A DNA stretch of 64,000 nt from Membranipora membranacea (taxonomy: Eukaryota > Bryozoa > Gymnolaemata > Cheilostomatida > Membraniporidae), in NCBI GenBank assembly GCA_914767715.1, contig OU612070.1, positions 7,643,501 to 7,707,500 on the forward strand, in the 5' to 3' direction. This document shows positions 14,659 through 24,512 of the stretch, one piece after another. How positions within the stretch are numbered: the stretch's first letter is position 1; each line of letters begins with the position of its first letter. The notes below the pieces were generated by a model. It did no database searches, was not told the DNA's origin, and was given only the letters and a program-made list of their open reading frames with translations. The translations under genes were made by a program, and so were the position numbers.

Positions 14659-15900
14659 CTATACCCTCTCCATGTACACTGGGTTCTCTATCACATTGGC
14701 AGCGGCAGCGTCAGCGTCGATAACTTTCAGTTGAAGTTCCTCAGCTGTAGGACTGCTCTGATCTGAGGATTCAGTTGACAGTTTTTCTCTCAACTTTTTA
14801 ATTACCACTCCCATGATAATACTACACAATACCACAGCTGTAACAGCAGTTGAAGATATAATCGCAACATTTGCGGTTGCTTTTGTGGTTGAGTCTTGTG
14901 CTTTAAGAGTTAGCATCTCTGCTGATAAAGCGCTTGTTGTTCTATTAGATGGATCAGTTGATGTGGGTATCGTTGGAGGGTTTTGAGAATCGCCTCCATG
15001 GATTGTTCTTATTCGATGCACTTCCCCGATGAACAGTGTGTTGTTGAGGAGGAGCAGTGACCACGGATGGTATAGACTGCAGGTGGCTAAGCTACCAGTC
15101 TCATGCCCTACAGCACCTGAGCAGATGTAGGTGGTTGAGTTTGTATCAAGATCAAGAATTTCCACTCTACTAGATGGGGTGTCAGTCAGAATGAGTGTGT
15201 GTTCATCATACAGCTTCACATTATGATACCAGGTAGACCCTCCAGCAATTCTTGTTAGAGTGTTGCTCTCAAAGCTGTAGTAGCCAATTTGGTTGTAGCC
15301 AGCAATATAAATGTTCCCAGTACTTTTCTCTTGGATTATATCCCGTACGGTTGACGCTTGCCCCTTCCAAATCGTCAATAAACTTTTGGTAACAACATTC
15401 AGAAAGCGCAAAGCATTATTTTGAGCAACGATGAGACGATTGGGATTCTTTATATCAAGTAAAACTGATACGGGAAAATCAAATAAGCCGCTAGATCCAT
15501 CGAGGTTACCATGTTCTGTACAACTCCCGGCATAATCTGATGACCTATTTGTCGTACGATCAACAGATCTCAGACAATGGTTTCCATAATCTACTAGGAT
15601 AACGTGTTCTGGAGAAAACTGCAAAAAGCCGAAGATGCTTTTGAACCTAGCATTTCCTCCTATACCGTTCAGATAACCTAGTGTCAGTGCCGACCCCACA
15701 ATTAAAGAGGTAGTAGTTCCATCCGTAGTTTTGATTGCGCTTCTGTCAGCAAAGAGAAGATTGCCAACTTTATATAAGTCAGCTTCCAAATGCTGGACAT
15801 CAGATTCAGTTGTAGTGTATGTTGTTATCTCATTTGCAGGTGATAATTCTAATCCACAAGCAACACCAGCCACTAATAGGAAACAGATCGTTCTCTCCAT
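14659..15900 (-). CDS. single-exon type I membrane protein with NHL-like repeats and NPVY tail
   Basis: 413 aa in one uninterrupted exon, unlike its intron-rich neighbours. Residues 1-16 (MERTICFLLVAGVACG) are a signal peptide. The ectodomain has NHL/beta-propeller-type repeats: GYLNGIGGNARFKSIFGF followed by VILVDYGNHCLRSVD, then GNLDGSSGLFDFPVSV and NRLIVAQNNALRFL, and later ETGSLATCSLYHPWSLLLL. Several N-glycosylation sequons (NRSS, NSTT, NRTT) and a Thr/Ser-rich stalk precede a transmembrane segment (about 345-367, VAIISSTAVTAVVLCSIIMG). The 46-residue cytoplasmic tail begins with basic KKLREK and ends with NPVY (406-409), an NPxY motif that in other receptors binds PTB domains or directs clathrin endocytosis. 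Extracellular NHL arrays usually mediate protein or ligand binding; the partner is unknown. I do not recognise a named orthologue. Confidence 0.85.
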   Translation of the reverse strand: MERTICFLLVAGVACGLELSPANEITTYTTTESDVQHLEADLYKVGNLLFADRSAIKTTDGTTTSLIVGSALTLGYLNGIGGNARFKSIFGFLQFSPEHVILVDYGNHCLRSVDRTTNRSSDYAGSCTEHGNLDGSSGLFDFPVSVLLDIKNPNRLIVAQNNALRFLNVVTKSLLTIWKGQASTVRDIIQEKSTGNIYIAGYNQIGYYSFESNTLTRIAGGSTWYHNVKLYDEHTLILTDTPSSRVEILDLDTNSTTYICSGAVGHETGSLATCSLYHPWSLLLLNNTLFIGEVHRIRTIHGGDSQNPPTIPTSTDPSNRTTSALSAEMLTLKAQDSTTKATANVAIISSTAVTAVVLCSIIMGVVIKKLREKLSTESSDQSSPTAEELQLKVIDADAAAANVIENPVYMERV

Positions 15901-16650
15901 TACCTGAAGACTAAAGGCAGACGTACTCCAGCTTTGTGAAATAGTGCAACCGTCCTACATTGAATCGGTTTACTTTAAGAACATATTTTTAGGGCTCAAA
16001 AAAGGAGTAAAAGACTTTACTCCTTGGCTCAAACAGCTGCAATCGCTAAATTTTGGCGTAACATTATCAAACTATTGATTGATTGATAATTATTTTACAA
16101 GTTTTATCGGTTTGCCAAAAATTAGGTTAGAAGTACTTTAGGCCGCAACTCAACATCCGCATTTCATGCTCTAGAGCTGTCAAGTGCTTGCCATGGAACT
16201 GAGGCAGACTGTGGACTAGATGAGTCAATCAAGTTTACGCACTGATGATAAATTGAAAGCATGTACCATATTTCAGAAGATGGAAAGGAACATAGTGTTA
16301 TTAATAATAATGCATGAACATTTAGTTTAGGTCTTGCATCTGTTTTCAACATTAACTCATCTTGCAGTTTTATCTCTCAAAATGGGAAGGAATGCTATAG
16401 TGAATTTTGTGTGCTTCCAAATCGAAAATCTTCTTGCATTTTTCTTACCCATCCTTACTGATTAAAGGCATTAGCGCTCAGTATCATATATCCTAAGGAC
16501 AAACTGAATATGAAACTGTGAGACTAGAGGGAGTTCATTGGTGAGACCATGTAAGAATATGATGTTTGATGACAAGTTATTATTACCAATAATACAGAAT
16601 GGCTAATAGAATAACCACTTCGGCATTGTATACTACTGTATGCAGTATGT
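15901..16650. other. intergenic spacer, no gene seen
   Basis: 5' flank of the NHL gene. No TATA box or other gene recognised; AT-rich sequence with short unsupported open frames. Confidence 0.45.
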
Positions 16651-16656
16651 GAAAGT

Positions 16657-17193
16657 GTTTTAAAGACTTTGTTTGAGGCTGCTCTTTTGTATCACATCTT
16701 ATTCTCCATATTTTATTCTATCATGTGAGCGATTTTCAGCTTTAGAATCCAAATATTGAGGAAGTTATGGCCTCTCAAACTTCCAGGGTGATTGCCTTCA
16801 ATCGGCATTGGGAATAAGCGGATGTTTCCCCTGGGGTATGTCACAACCATAGACATGTGACATAGACATTATGAGTTATTAGTTAATACACTAATAATCA
16901 CATAATAATTGATGATCAAAATTCAGACCTGGGTGGGAATCAAACCCCGGTCCTCACACCTATAGGCAACGACGCTACCATCACGCCACTTGGACCAACT
17001 AGCTGGTTGTGACGTACCCTAGGGATTGCCGGCTGATTTTTACTGCCGATAAATTGCCGTCACCTTGGAAGTTTGAGAGGCCATAACTTCCTCAATATTT
17101 GGATTCTAAAGCTGAAAATCGCTCACATGATAGAATAAAATATGGAGAATAAGATGTGATACAAAAGAGCAGCCTAAAACAAAGTCTTTAAAA
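16657..17193. mobile_element. foldback (long inverted-repeat) element with tRNA-like core
   Basis: Left arm about 16657-16850 and right arm about 17004-17193 are inverted copies. Near-identical inner blocks include the word AGAATCCAAATATTGAGGAA and its inverse, CTTATTCTCCATATTTTATT and its inverse, and a CCTGGGGTATGTCACAACCA end matched by an inverted partner. The roughly 150-bp centre contains a tRNA-like segment (listed separately). No coding capacity. Non-autonomous foldback/MITE-like element. Confidence 0.75.
16925..16995 (-). repeat. tRNA-like (Pol III box) segment inside foldback element
   Basis: The minus strand reads CCAAGTGGCGTGATGGTAGC, an A-box-like tRNA 5' half, then GGACCGGGGTTTGATTCCC with B-box-like GGTTTGATTCC (16936-16946). 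It lacks a convincing acceptor stem and 3' end, so it is a SINE-type relic or a captured Pol III promoter rather than a working tRNA. Confidence 0.55.
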
Positions 17194-17412
17194 ACCATAG
17201 CATAGTTGAAGCCCCAAAATTCTTGCCCTGTTGATGACAAAACAGAGGGTGACCTGCCCCTAGAGAGGGACGCAAGTTGCACGAAGTCCTTGTACCAAGA
17301 GTGTGATACGTCCTAGAAAACTAGAATGCATCCTAGAGGTGGACCTCCTAATCGTGAGTGTGCAGCAAGCTGCCAGAAACTGAAACAGGCACTAATCGTC
17401 CATTGGCAGTGT

Positions 17413-17486
17413 CACTTTTCTCTTAGCCAATAGGCCGAGAAGCGATCCAACACTTTTATGTTAGCCAATAGGCCGAGAAGCGATCC
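17413..17486 (+). repeat. short direct duplication
   Basis: TTAGCCAATAGGCCGAGAAG plus CGATCC occurs twice, about 47 bases apart. Simple local duplication, no function evident. Confidence 0.6.
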
Positions 17487-17489
17487 CCA

Positions 17490-18370
17490 AAACTCTTGCC
17501 CTTTCCCCTGTCCGCATTGATGTATAAATATACAAAATGGAATTTACCCTACCCAGTACAGGTTTTTCTAACAAAAAGTGTTTAATGATTCAGACTACAG
17601 CAAAACTAGCTGCTAGACTAGATAGTGCTTTGGTCCTTCTGTAGTCGTTAAGAACGAAGAGGTGAAAAACAATAAAATACCGTGTAAATGGCAGAAAGTT
17701 TAGTTTTCGTTCAGAATGTGTCCATTTTTAAAAGAAACTTTTTAGCTGGATTTTTTACTAATATACATTTTAATCTTAATATTGATCAAGTTTTTATTGA
17801 ACTTTCTGCTATTAAATATAAGGTCCATAATAAATTAATAATGACAGGTATTGTCTTTATAAAAATTTTCTTTTCTTATGTTGCTATGCTCCAATTTGCA
17901 GCTACGATGTCAATATATGTTTTTTGGAACAAGGAAAAGGTGACAGCATCACACTACCCATAGATAGAATAATTACTTTTATGAAAATTCAAGTGAATCA
18001 TCAATAGTGAATAGAATTTTAGGATTTCTAGTCGTGTATAAGAGAACTAAAACAAAATGATCCTCATAGATAAAGAATGATGATGATGTATCAGTTTTTG
18101 TCCAAATCGCAAGGTCATATCAATGTCACAGCTGTATTTTGTCGGCAAAAAATGAGGTTGTATAAGGAGCAGAATAATGTCTAGAGCACTTTTCACATAA
18201 ATAAGATTTTTTTCAATGACATATTCTATTTCCTCAAGAGATAGTTATTTTAGAGCAATTAACTGCTTCCTAATGCTATTTCACACCACCGATGAGGAAT
18301 CAATAAAGTCAAACAGGAGCCAAAAAATCTATTTAAATAGGCATGCCAGGTCATTAACCTTAAAATAAAG
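17490..18370. other. intergenic spacer, one unsupported 91-codon frame
   Basis: A plus-strand frame at 17688-17963 is open but has no recognisable domain, no conserved motif and AT-driven composition (Phe/Ile-rich). A TATAAATA lies at about 17524. I do not call a gene. Confidence 0.4.
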
Positions 18371-18666
18371 TGATTGTCAAGGAATCAGATTTTTGGTATC
18401 ATTCTGGAGTTCTCATTCTAATTTAGAAAACTGCCTTAAGGTTTGTTAACAGCAAGTGGCCCAGTTTCAACTGCGTTTCACTCAAAGTTGAGATAAGAAG
18501 GTACAAAAAAGGTACTATTTTGTATAAACTATCATTAATAGTACCTATCTAACACCTTCACATCTCAACTTGAGTGAGAATGAGTTGAAACTTGGCCACA
18601 TAGCAGTTTTCTAAATTAGACTGAGAACTCCAGAATGACACCAAAAACCTGGTGCCTTTGCAATCA
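18371..18666. mobile_element. hairpin MITE (about 296 bp, near full-length inverted repeat)
   Basis: Begins TGATTGTCAAGG and ends in the inverse of TGATTGCAAAGG. The arms share TTTTTGGT, CATTCTGGAGTTCTCA, CTAATTTAGAAAACTGC, GTTTCAACT, CACTCAA and GTTGAGAT in mirrored order around a centre near 18520. The single-stranded form would fold into one long hairpin. No coding capacity; target duplication not clear. Confidence 0.7.
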
Positions 18667-19560
18667 CATCTCTTAGAATATAAAATGGTTGCATAAGCGT
18701 CAGCAATGTGGGAAGAGTCGCCCGAAGAAAGACATGCCCTTTGTCTCTGTCAACCCAAGTCTGGCACCATTACGACACAAAGCGCATTGACCATTGAACA
18801 CACAACAACTGACGACTCAATAAAAATCTGAAATGATCATCATGAATTGTCATCTTCAATAATCTAGCAAGGAGTAATAAATGTGTGGGATTCCGGGTTA
18901 TGGAGTCACCACATTAACTCTCCGCTACTGAGATCTGTGCTCACAAGCTCGGTACGATGATGCTGACTATGTGACACTGACTTATCTAGATGCGGTCTTA
19001 TTTGATTAAGACCAAACACCTGACTCCTGAGCATGTCTTTTAATTCTTATCAAGTTTAAAATCAAATGCAATTCAACTTAACAATGCATGTCTTATTTCA
19101 ACAAGTTATACTTTCTAGTTAATGATGCCATGCATGCTCAATTTAATTCGTTTAACCTAATTAGTTGATACAAATAATCCAATCAAGTTTTATACTGTGC
19201 CATTATCAAATAATAAGGCAAGTTCTATTTCCCTATAAATATCACTAATGTACAATAAATGAAAATATTATGATAAAAACCGTAAAACTTTCATGTTTAA
19301 ACACTGACCTGACTCCAAGTGAAGGTGCAAAACAAAGAGCCTGCCTGCCGACCAGAAGGCCGCCAAACAGATCATGAATTTCAATAGACAACAATGTTCT
19401 TAAATAGTATAAACCCAGACACATTACAAAACTGCTGACGTCAATAAGCAAAAAAACAAGTTTTAAACACAATTTTCAATTACCGCAAAAAGAGGGCTGA
19501 TCGGCCACAAGAGTGGGTTGGTGAAGTCAGGCATTATGCTAATTCTAAATTGTCTCTGTT
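18667..19560. other. intergenic spacer, no gene seen
   Basis: No recognisable coding or RNA feature; AT-rich sequence. Confidence 0.4.
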
Positions 19561-19564
19561 GGCG

Positions 19565-19872
19565 CCACCTTTACTGCATTGTCACGGTTGTCACGGTTCT
19601 GGCGTTAGGGTGGTACCGGTACCATAATTAAAATTTAGATTTGAATATAATTGCGTGAGATGTACAGGCTGGCAACTGTGTGTCCTCGAGTCGAGGTTGA
19701 GTGTACTGATGATGATGCTGGCAAAGATATTGGATGTTGTAATTGTGTCTGATGTTGGTATAAAAGATTCTCCTGTTTGCTGCTGTAGGTGCAACATATG
19801 CACCCCCTGATTGCAATCGTCCTCGATTGCTATGGCATGTCACATGATCTGGCATGTAGATGCGACATCTGC
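19565..19872 (+). repeat. 0.3-kb interspersed repeat, copy 1
   Basis: Starts CCACCTTTACTGCATTGTCA and runs to TAGATGCGACATCTGC. The same roughly 300 bases occur in the same orientation at 25361-25662 with scattered substitutions and small indels. Both copies are open in several minus-strand frames, which reflects composition rather than a known protein. Copy 1 runs directly into a tandem array of its own 3' end (19785-20063). Confidence 0.8.
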
Positions 19873-20063
19873 ACCCCCTGGTTGCAATCGTCCTCGATTG
19901 CTATCACATTATCTGGCATCTAGATGCAACATCTGCACCCCCTTGGTTGCAATCGTCCATGATTGCTATGACATGTTTTCCGCTCCCTGCTATTGATGCG
20001 ATATCTGCATTCCCTGGTTGTGATCGTCCTTGATCTCCGTGACATGTCACATGATCTGACAAG
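19785..20063 (+). repeat. minisatellite, about four units of 63-72 bp
   Basis: Units contain GATGCGACATCTGCACCCCC, then TGGTTGCAATCGTCCTCGAT, TGCTAT and a CATGATCTGGCAT-type end. They become more diverged to the right. The first unit is also the 3' end of the 0.3-kb interspersed repeat. Confidence 0.75.
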
Positions 20064-20067
20064 TCGT

Positions 20068-20230
20068 CTGCTTCCTGTAGTCCGTAACATTATGGCTAGT
20101 CTGGGTACTGGAGGTCGCCAACCTCTCCCAGTGTTCTTTATCCTTTGTTTCTGCTTGTCTTGACGCTCCGAATTGATCTGGTGCATCTGACTCTCCACTG
20201 ACTCCGCTACCTCCTTGTTGGTTTCCAGCT
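20068..20230 (-). pseudogene. possible retroelement ORF C-terminal relic
   Basis: A minus-strand frame reads ETKDKEHWERLATSS and ends CQIM-stop near 20068. A D-x-x-x-W tail of this type often ends LINE ORF2 proteins. Short and unconfirmed; it may be a chance open frame in repeat DNA. Confidence 0.25.
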
Positions 20231-20241
20231 GCTCCAGGTCA

Positions 20242-20366
20242 TCCTGTCCACCTTGTGTTCCTGATTGTCTATCCTAACCATTGAATTCCACATCTCTAGG
20301 TTGTCCTGTCCACCTTGTGCTCCTGGTTGTTCATCCTAACCATTGAATCCTACATCTCCAGGTTGT
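20242..20366 (+). repeat. two-unit tandem repeat, 62-bp period
   Basis: TCCTGTCCACCTTGTG...ATCCTAACCATTGAAT...ACATCTC is repeated once, starting at 20242 and 20304, with a few substitutions. Confidence 0.65.
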
Positions 20367-20560
20367 ACAGTGCAGCTTTAGGTGTGCTAGCAGCTCTTAT
20401 AAAATCCTCTCACTCGCTCTAACCATAAGCCGCGTTAAGTATCGTCCTGCTCACTTCCTGCTCAATCTCTGCCCTGTTGTAAGTCTAAACTGACCTGCTT
20501 TTGTCAACATTTGTCACCTGAAACTATAATTGTGTCACCTAATGCAATTCATAGCAAAAG

Positions 20561-22540
20561 ATGACATCAGAAAAGACACATGGGTTACAATGCAGAGGTA
20601 AGTTTTTTCAATGATTCCACCAAGTTCTGTTCATCTCACTGATAAATTACCTTTTACTCATTTCATATTATTGTAACTGTATTCAATTTAATCATTTAAT
20701 TGTAGGTATACACACCAAGGATAAAACTCCTTGTACATACAATATAAAAACACTTACCATCCTTCAAAAATTTAGATATTGCGTCCTCTTATTCAAACAC
20801 AAGTCGTCGTCTGGTTCGCCTGTAGAACGTGCAGGTGCACATAGACGTTAATTTCTGGTCACTCACTTTTAACTACACTCCTTCACTCAAACCGATTTTG
20901 GGCTATTTGGTATTGATACACTTGAAATGGTGCACTTTGGGGTGTACACTAACAACTAGTTAATGGCAGATGCTCAATTCATATAAATATACAACTCACC
21001 GAATTACACTATTCTACCTCTGAATCGACAACCATCAAAGTAATTTAATCCTGATCGACTTGTCCTGTTACGGTGATATCGAACCTAGAGATAGACAAAA
21101 ACATGGGTGAGAGACAATGTCATGATAGAAAACATATACAAGTATAAACAGAACAAGATATTAACTCGCAAGCACAATCAAGCAATCATGTTGTTGTTGT
21201 TGTTTGTTGTTGTTTGTTGTTGTTTGTTGTTGTTTGTTGCTGTTTTTGTTGTTATTTTCTGGTTGTTTTATAATACTATCTAATACTAAATATGTGGCTA
21301 GATATCTGGGTCCTGCTGCCACATATTTCAGCTCCAATTAATATTTTTGTTGTGCTCAGCTCTCTCGGTGGATCAAGAGTCCCCGAGCTAAACTCTTTAC
21401 TTGCTATTAATACCTCACTCACTCTCCCTAATCATCCATGTTCAATCATGTATGAACTAGGGCTTCCCATTCATACTGTTAAACATATTTGTGATACTTT
21501 GTAGTTGTCTTCTCTTGTACACGAGAAGGCAACTAGCTAATGTAATACATAAAATTCCTCATACTCACAATCTCTACTAGGATTCACATTACGCGTAACC
21601 ACATTCATCTAAACTCGTTCACAACAGTATGCTCTATCTAGGTCTAGTTCTTTTTCTGTTAGGTTTTTGGAGATTGAGCTTAGCCAGGTTGTCCGCTGTC
21701 TACCTCGTGGCTTCTTAGAGGGCTGTTGGAATAGCTCTAGTGCTCTGCGGGCAGGTGTGGTTTCGTCCAGGCGGAGAAGGTGACCTAGCCAGCGTAGTCT
21801 TCGTTGTTTGATGGTTTGGCTCCAAGGCTCTTCCTTGGTTCTCTGGTAGACCCAAACACAAGACAACTCTCAATTCAATTGAACCAAAGAAAAAGAAATG
21901 GAATCTCTAAAAGTTAAAACAGGAAATGGGTGTGTGAATTTTGCCAACACCACAGCAAGACTGCACATTCTTTTTCTATCTGGAGCTGAAACTGACCGAT
22001 GAACTCCCTCTTCCTCAGGATTAACAACAGGACGATATTGACCAATCAGCAAACAGTATTGATGATGGTTGATGATTGGTGATTAGGCACAGTATGAGGG
22101 TGTTTAGGCACAGTATGAGGGTGATTAGGCACAGTATGAGGGTGATTAGGCACAGTATGAGGGTGATTAGGCATGGTATATGAGGGTGATTAGGCACGGT
22201 ATGAGGGTGATTAGGCACAGTATGAGGGTGATTAGGCACGGTATGAGGGTGATTAGGCACAGTATGAGGGTGATTAGGCACAGTATGAGGGTGATTAGGC
22301 ACAGTATGAGGGTGATTAGGCATGGTATGAGGGTGATTAGGCATGGTATGAGGGTGATTAGGCACAGTATGAGGGTGATTAGGCACGGTATGAGGGTGAT
22401 TAGGCATGGTGAGGTACCCACATTTTCAATACTATTCATTCAATTCATTATAAACCAATTTTATTTTAGGCCATCGAAACATCTTGCATCCCGGTGAGTG
22501 GTCAGTTAATGCCTCGCTACTACAACTACAGAAACCCAAG
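20561..22540 (+). CDS. possible small two-exon gene (uncertain)
   Basis: Exon 1 20561-20597: ATG and 12 codons (MTSEKTHGLQCR), ending AGAG before GTAAGT, phase 1. Exon 2 22470-22540: after the acceptor TTTTATTTTAG it continues in the fitting phase as GHRNILHPGEWSVNASLLQL and QKPK, ending AAG before GTAAGT. A possible third exon at 23280 (after TTTTTATTTGTAG) would add one Ser and a stop. The two strong, phase-compatible splice junctions are the only support. I recognise no family. The intron contains a LINE relic and a 21-bp minisatellite. It could equally be a chance pairing. Confidence 0.25.
21190..21253 (+). repeat. TTG/TTTG microsatellite
   Basis: Alternating TTGTTGTTTG units for about 60 bases. 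Confidence 0.9.
21609..21866 (-). pseudogene. LINE ORF2 C-terminal relic
   Basis: The minus-strand frame reads TIKQRRLRWLGHLLRLDE, then TPARRAL...KPRGRQRTTWLSSISKNL. This I-x-x-R-R-L-R-W-x-G-H-x-x-R pattern followed by RGR..TTW is typical of the C-terminal part of RTE-like and related non-LTR retrotransposon polyproteins. A stop codon lies just upstream and no polymerase core is present: a 5'-truncated dead copy. Confidence 0.75.
22081..22412 (+). repeat. 21-bp minisatellite, about 15-16 units
   Basis: Unit GATTAGGCACAGTATGAGGGT, with CAC/CAT and AGT/GGT variants, one 3-base insertion near 22173 and a 5' spacer variant. Because 21 is a multiple of three and the unit is stop-free in several frames, it yields long artificial frames (PNHPHTV-type repeats on the minus strand, MRVIRHS-type on the plus). 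I do not call these genes. Confidence 0.9.
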
Positions 22541-24378
22541 GTAAGTATAATGACCATTTTAATTGTCCTGTCCTTATCCTATTATTAAAGCTGCTGTCAT
22601 CTACTTCAATACCATCACAAATTACAACTATGGGCTGAGAAACCCATCCTTGATTTGACAATTAATCTCTGGCTAGCGGTAAAAGGTGGTTTCTTGTCTT
22701 AGTCTTTATTACCTGATCAACTGGCTTAAGTTTTCAAGTTAAGGTCTAGGACCGTGTTGGTAAAAAGTCAAGCATCCTGGGGATTACCACTAATCCTGTG
22801 CCTAAACCTTCATCAAAACTGGGATTCCATAACTTGCCTACAGTTTCAGCTTTAGCATCAATAAGTTATCTTAAAAGGAAAAATGGGCAACTTTGAGTTG
22901 TCTTATGTTTTAGTAGAGTTGTTCAATTTAAAATATCTTTCTTTTGTGAGTCCTTTTATTGCAATCCGTGGCAACATGACAAGGACTTCAATCCTCAGAC
23001 TAACTTACATATCAAAGTAAATAAAACTAGTAAAACCAAGTTCAGTTGAACTAAAAAGTATACATAATATAGTGTCCTGTGGACCCACAGGCTATCAACT
23101 AGCAAATATCATTACTTAGGGACGTCGTAGACAACCAATTGACTTCCTTTTGAATATATACCTTACATAATTAATTTGTTCATTATGAGCACAGAAAGTC
23201 CGAAACCATCTCTAAATATGTAGCTCGAGGATGTACCAACTCAAGCCCTTGTAAATGTTGAAACCTTTTTTATTTGTAGTCATGAGATCCTGAGGCCCTC
23301 AGATATGATCAAGCAGTGGAAACAAATAAAGCCTTGACATTAAGATGCTACCTCGTACTGATTACCAATCGCCGGTAAGTCACTGAACTTTCTTTTACCA
23401 GTTATCTCTGTTGGTGATGGTCCCACCAAGTTGAGATTTTAACTATATTAAAACTAAGTCTTAATTTTGGATCAACTTTTCCATGTAGACCCACCCTGAT
23501 GTTGATGTAGGCGATCTCTAATTCCAGCAACAATCGTATTTAGGTTCCAAACTTCAATTTATGTTGGTACCCAGAATCTCATGACTGACTTAGTCATCTA
23601 TAATGTGCCAAGGGGACAATGCCTTAAGTCATTGATAGGCAGAGCCCATCTATCTTTAGTGCAAATTGCACTTGAAATTCTATATGTCAGCTACTGAAAA
23701 TATAGTAACTTAGGTAAGATTTTTCATGAAATTTCAAATTTTTGCCGCGCAGTTAGATGTTCATCAATGTTAACTCACTGCTACCAACCTCACATAGTTA
23801 ACCTTCAGCTTAATCACATTTCCCCAATAGATCATTCTTGAAAGATCTATTACTAAATGCCATTGCAATCACACTGTATACACATCTTATCTGTCAAATT
23901 CTTTACCCTTGCGTTTAAAAGGCAACCATGAGTACTTTTGAGACCATGCTACCACAATACAACTTCTGGGTCAGACACTGTTAAGGCAATAGACTAAGCT
24001 TAGCTCGAATTTATCTTCAAGCATAGGCCTACTGTGGTGACACTAATCATTCTTACCTATTCCCGGCAAATGTTTTAAAAGCTTGTCTCCTAGGCACACA
24101 AACAAGGAAAGCTAGATGCATTTATCAACTTTCAGACTGAAATACTTCTCGAAATCATGAACAACAAAATAACTCAACATTATAATTTTTCTAAACACAA
24201 CATTTAACACATAAGTTTCACGGGTGATGACTCTTCTGATGGAACAGATATGAAAGGCTTCGGAAACCATCAAGCTGAATATCAATTTGTGCACTTTTAA
24301 TAGACAGTGGATGACTGCCTCCACATTCATGGACGTCCAAAAGAGTAGTCACCAGCACTGGATCCCTGCCAAATCGCC
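22541..24378. other. intergenic spacer, no gene seen
   Basis: AT-rich sequence without a supported coding region apart from the possible third exon start at 23280 noted for the preceding candidate. Confidence 0.35.
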
Positions 24379-24512
24379 TCATAATTTCTTCACATAATTT
24401 TCTCTCATAATTTCCTCATAATTTTCATCATAATTTCTTCTAATAACATCTTCAAATAATATTCTCTCATAATTTTTTCTCATAATTTCTTCTAATAATC
24501 TTCTCTCATAAT
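24379..24512 (+). repeat. degenerate ATAATTTTCTCTC tandem repeat
   Basis: Roughly ten degenerate copies of CATAATTT(T/C)(C/T)TCT-type units in a low-complexity block. Confidence 0.75.

Noticed and set aside
16925-16995. Functional tRNA gene in the foldback element
   Set aside because: No acceptor-stem pairing or complete cloverleaf.
17688-17963. 91-codon plus-strand frame with an upstream TATA-like sequence
   Set aside because: Composition is AT-driven and there is no domain, splice or family support.
19628-20198. Several minus-strand frames over the 0.3-kb repeat and minisatellite
   Set aside because: The same frames occur in the second repeat copy with indels; this reflects repeat sequence rather than a conserved protein.
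22021-22497. Overlapping 90-128-codon frames rich in PNHPHTV or VIRHSM repeats
   Set aside because: They are products of the stop-free 21-bp minisatellite on both strands, not genes.
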